DNA of 6,911 nucleotides from Streptococcus oralis (GTDB lineage: Bacteria; Bacillota; Bacilli; Lactobacillales; Streptococcaceae). Position 1 is the first letter of the stretch, and each line of letters opens with the position of its first letter. Location: contig CAJPKC010000060.1 in assembly GCA_905370255.1 (NCBI GenBank), positions 1-6,911 of the forward strand, given 5' to 3'. The notes under the pieces were generated by a model, which worked only from the letters and a program-made list of their open reading frames with translations, ran no database searches and was not told where the DNA came from. The position numbers and the translations under genes were made by a program. Below, in pieces: positions 6,803 through 6,911 of this stretch.

Positions 6803-6911
6803 TAATACTCAATGAAAATCAAAGAGCAAACTAGGAAGCTAGCCGAAGGCTGTACTTGAGTACGGTAAGGCGACGCTGACGTGGTTTGAATTTGATTTTC
6901 GAAGAGTATAA
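6803..6911 (-). repeat. BOX element, A-C type without boxB
   Basis: On the minus strand it begins with TTATACTCTTCGAAAATC and contains CAAACCACGTCAGCGTCGCC, a hallmark of boxA. It ends with CTAGTTTGCTCTTTGATT and TTTCATTGAGTATTA, the hallmark of boxC. The 109-base length equals boxA (59) plus boxC (50) with no boxB. The two ends form an imperfect terminal inverted repeat (6803-6823 against 6891-6911, 17 of 21 positions matching). BOX elements are small non-coding, probably transposase-mobilised repeats common in S. pneumoniae and fewer in its close relatives. They form stable RNA hairpins and may affect nearby genes. Confidence 0.92.

Larger units (their letters stand above)
6518..6911. other. 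Gene-free regulatory spacer upstream of bgaA
   Basis: The 394 bases contain no convincing coding sequence on either strand. In bgaA transcription order they hold a BOX element, a terminator hairpin with T tail, an AT-rich stretch with a promoter, a cre-like site and the ribosome binding site. In pneumococcus the next gene upstream is a PTS permease gene in the same orientation (family knowledge). None of it is present here. The stretches 6774-6802 and 6620-6714 show no further structure beyond high AT content. Confidence 0.85.

Noticed and set aside
6594..6812. 72-residue minus-strand open frame upstream of bgaA
   Set aside because: It runs through the terminator hairpin, its T tail and the promoter, has an unusual composition, and has no sign of being coding.
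1..6911. A new multi-gene system
   Set aside because: Only one gene is present, and it belongs to a well-known surface glycosidase family; nothing suggests a hidden second system.

Overview
The window is filled almost entirely by one gene on the minus strand: the 5' 6.5 kb of bgaA, which encodes the giant cell-wall-anchored beta-galactosidase BgaA of mitis-group streptococci. The frame is open from ATG 6517-6515 to base 1, giving 2172 complete codons. The 3' end, with the remaining C-terminal repeats and presumably the LPXTG sorting signal, lies outside the window. The host is Streptococcus pneumoniae or a close relative (S. pseudopneumoniae, S. mitis). Evidence for this is the BgaA protein itself, a BOX repeat upstream, a YSIRK signal peptide and the AT-rich spacer. 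As I recall the pneumococcal reference BgaA, the N-terminal linker and the C-terminal tail differ here, so a commensal or mosaic allele is quite possible.

Protein layout from the right edge of the gene to the left: YSIRK signal peptide (1-45); Thr/Glu/Lys/Pro-rich linker (46-145); GH2 beta-galactosidase core with both catalytic glutamates, E562 and E643 (146-757); accessory beta-sandwich and bacterial Ig-like stalk (758-1463); first CBM71-type galactose-binding module (about 1464-1640); beta-sandwich plus Ig-like pair (about 1641-1810); second CBM71-type module (about 1811-1992); a further beta-sandwich (about 1995-2078); and a tandem array of 17-residue repeats (2088-2172 and beyond).

Upstream (6518-6911) there is no gene. 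Read in the direction of bgaA transcription, this spacer holds a BOX element of the A-C type (6911-6803), a rho-independent terminator hairpin with a T6 tail (6773-6715), a plausible sigma-70 promoter (TTGAAG-17-TAAAAT), a candidate CcpA-binding cre site just after the predicted start of transcription, and a strong Shine-Dalgarno. This arrangement suggests that the upstream operon is terminated and that bgaA is started from its own, carbon-catabolite-controlled promoter. In pneumococcus the upstream operon is a PTS operon, which is not visible here.

I see no new defence or mobile system. The points worth a second look are the C-terminal repeat array with a chimeric unit, the duplicated Ig/CBM/sandwich block, signs of allele divergence, and the compact regulatory spacer.
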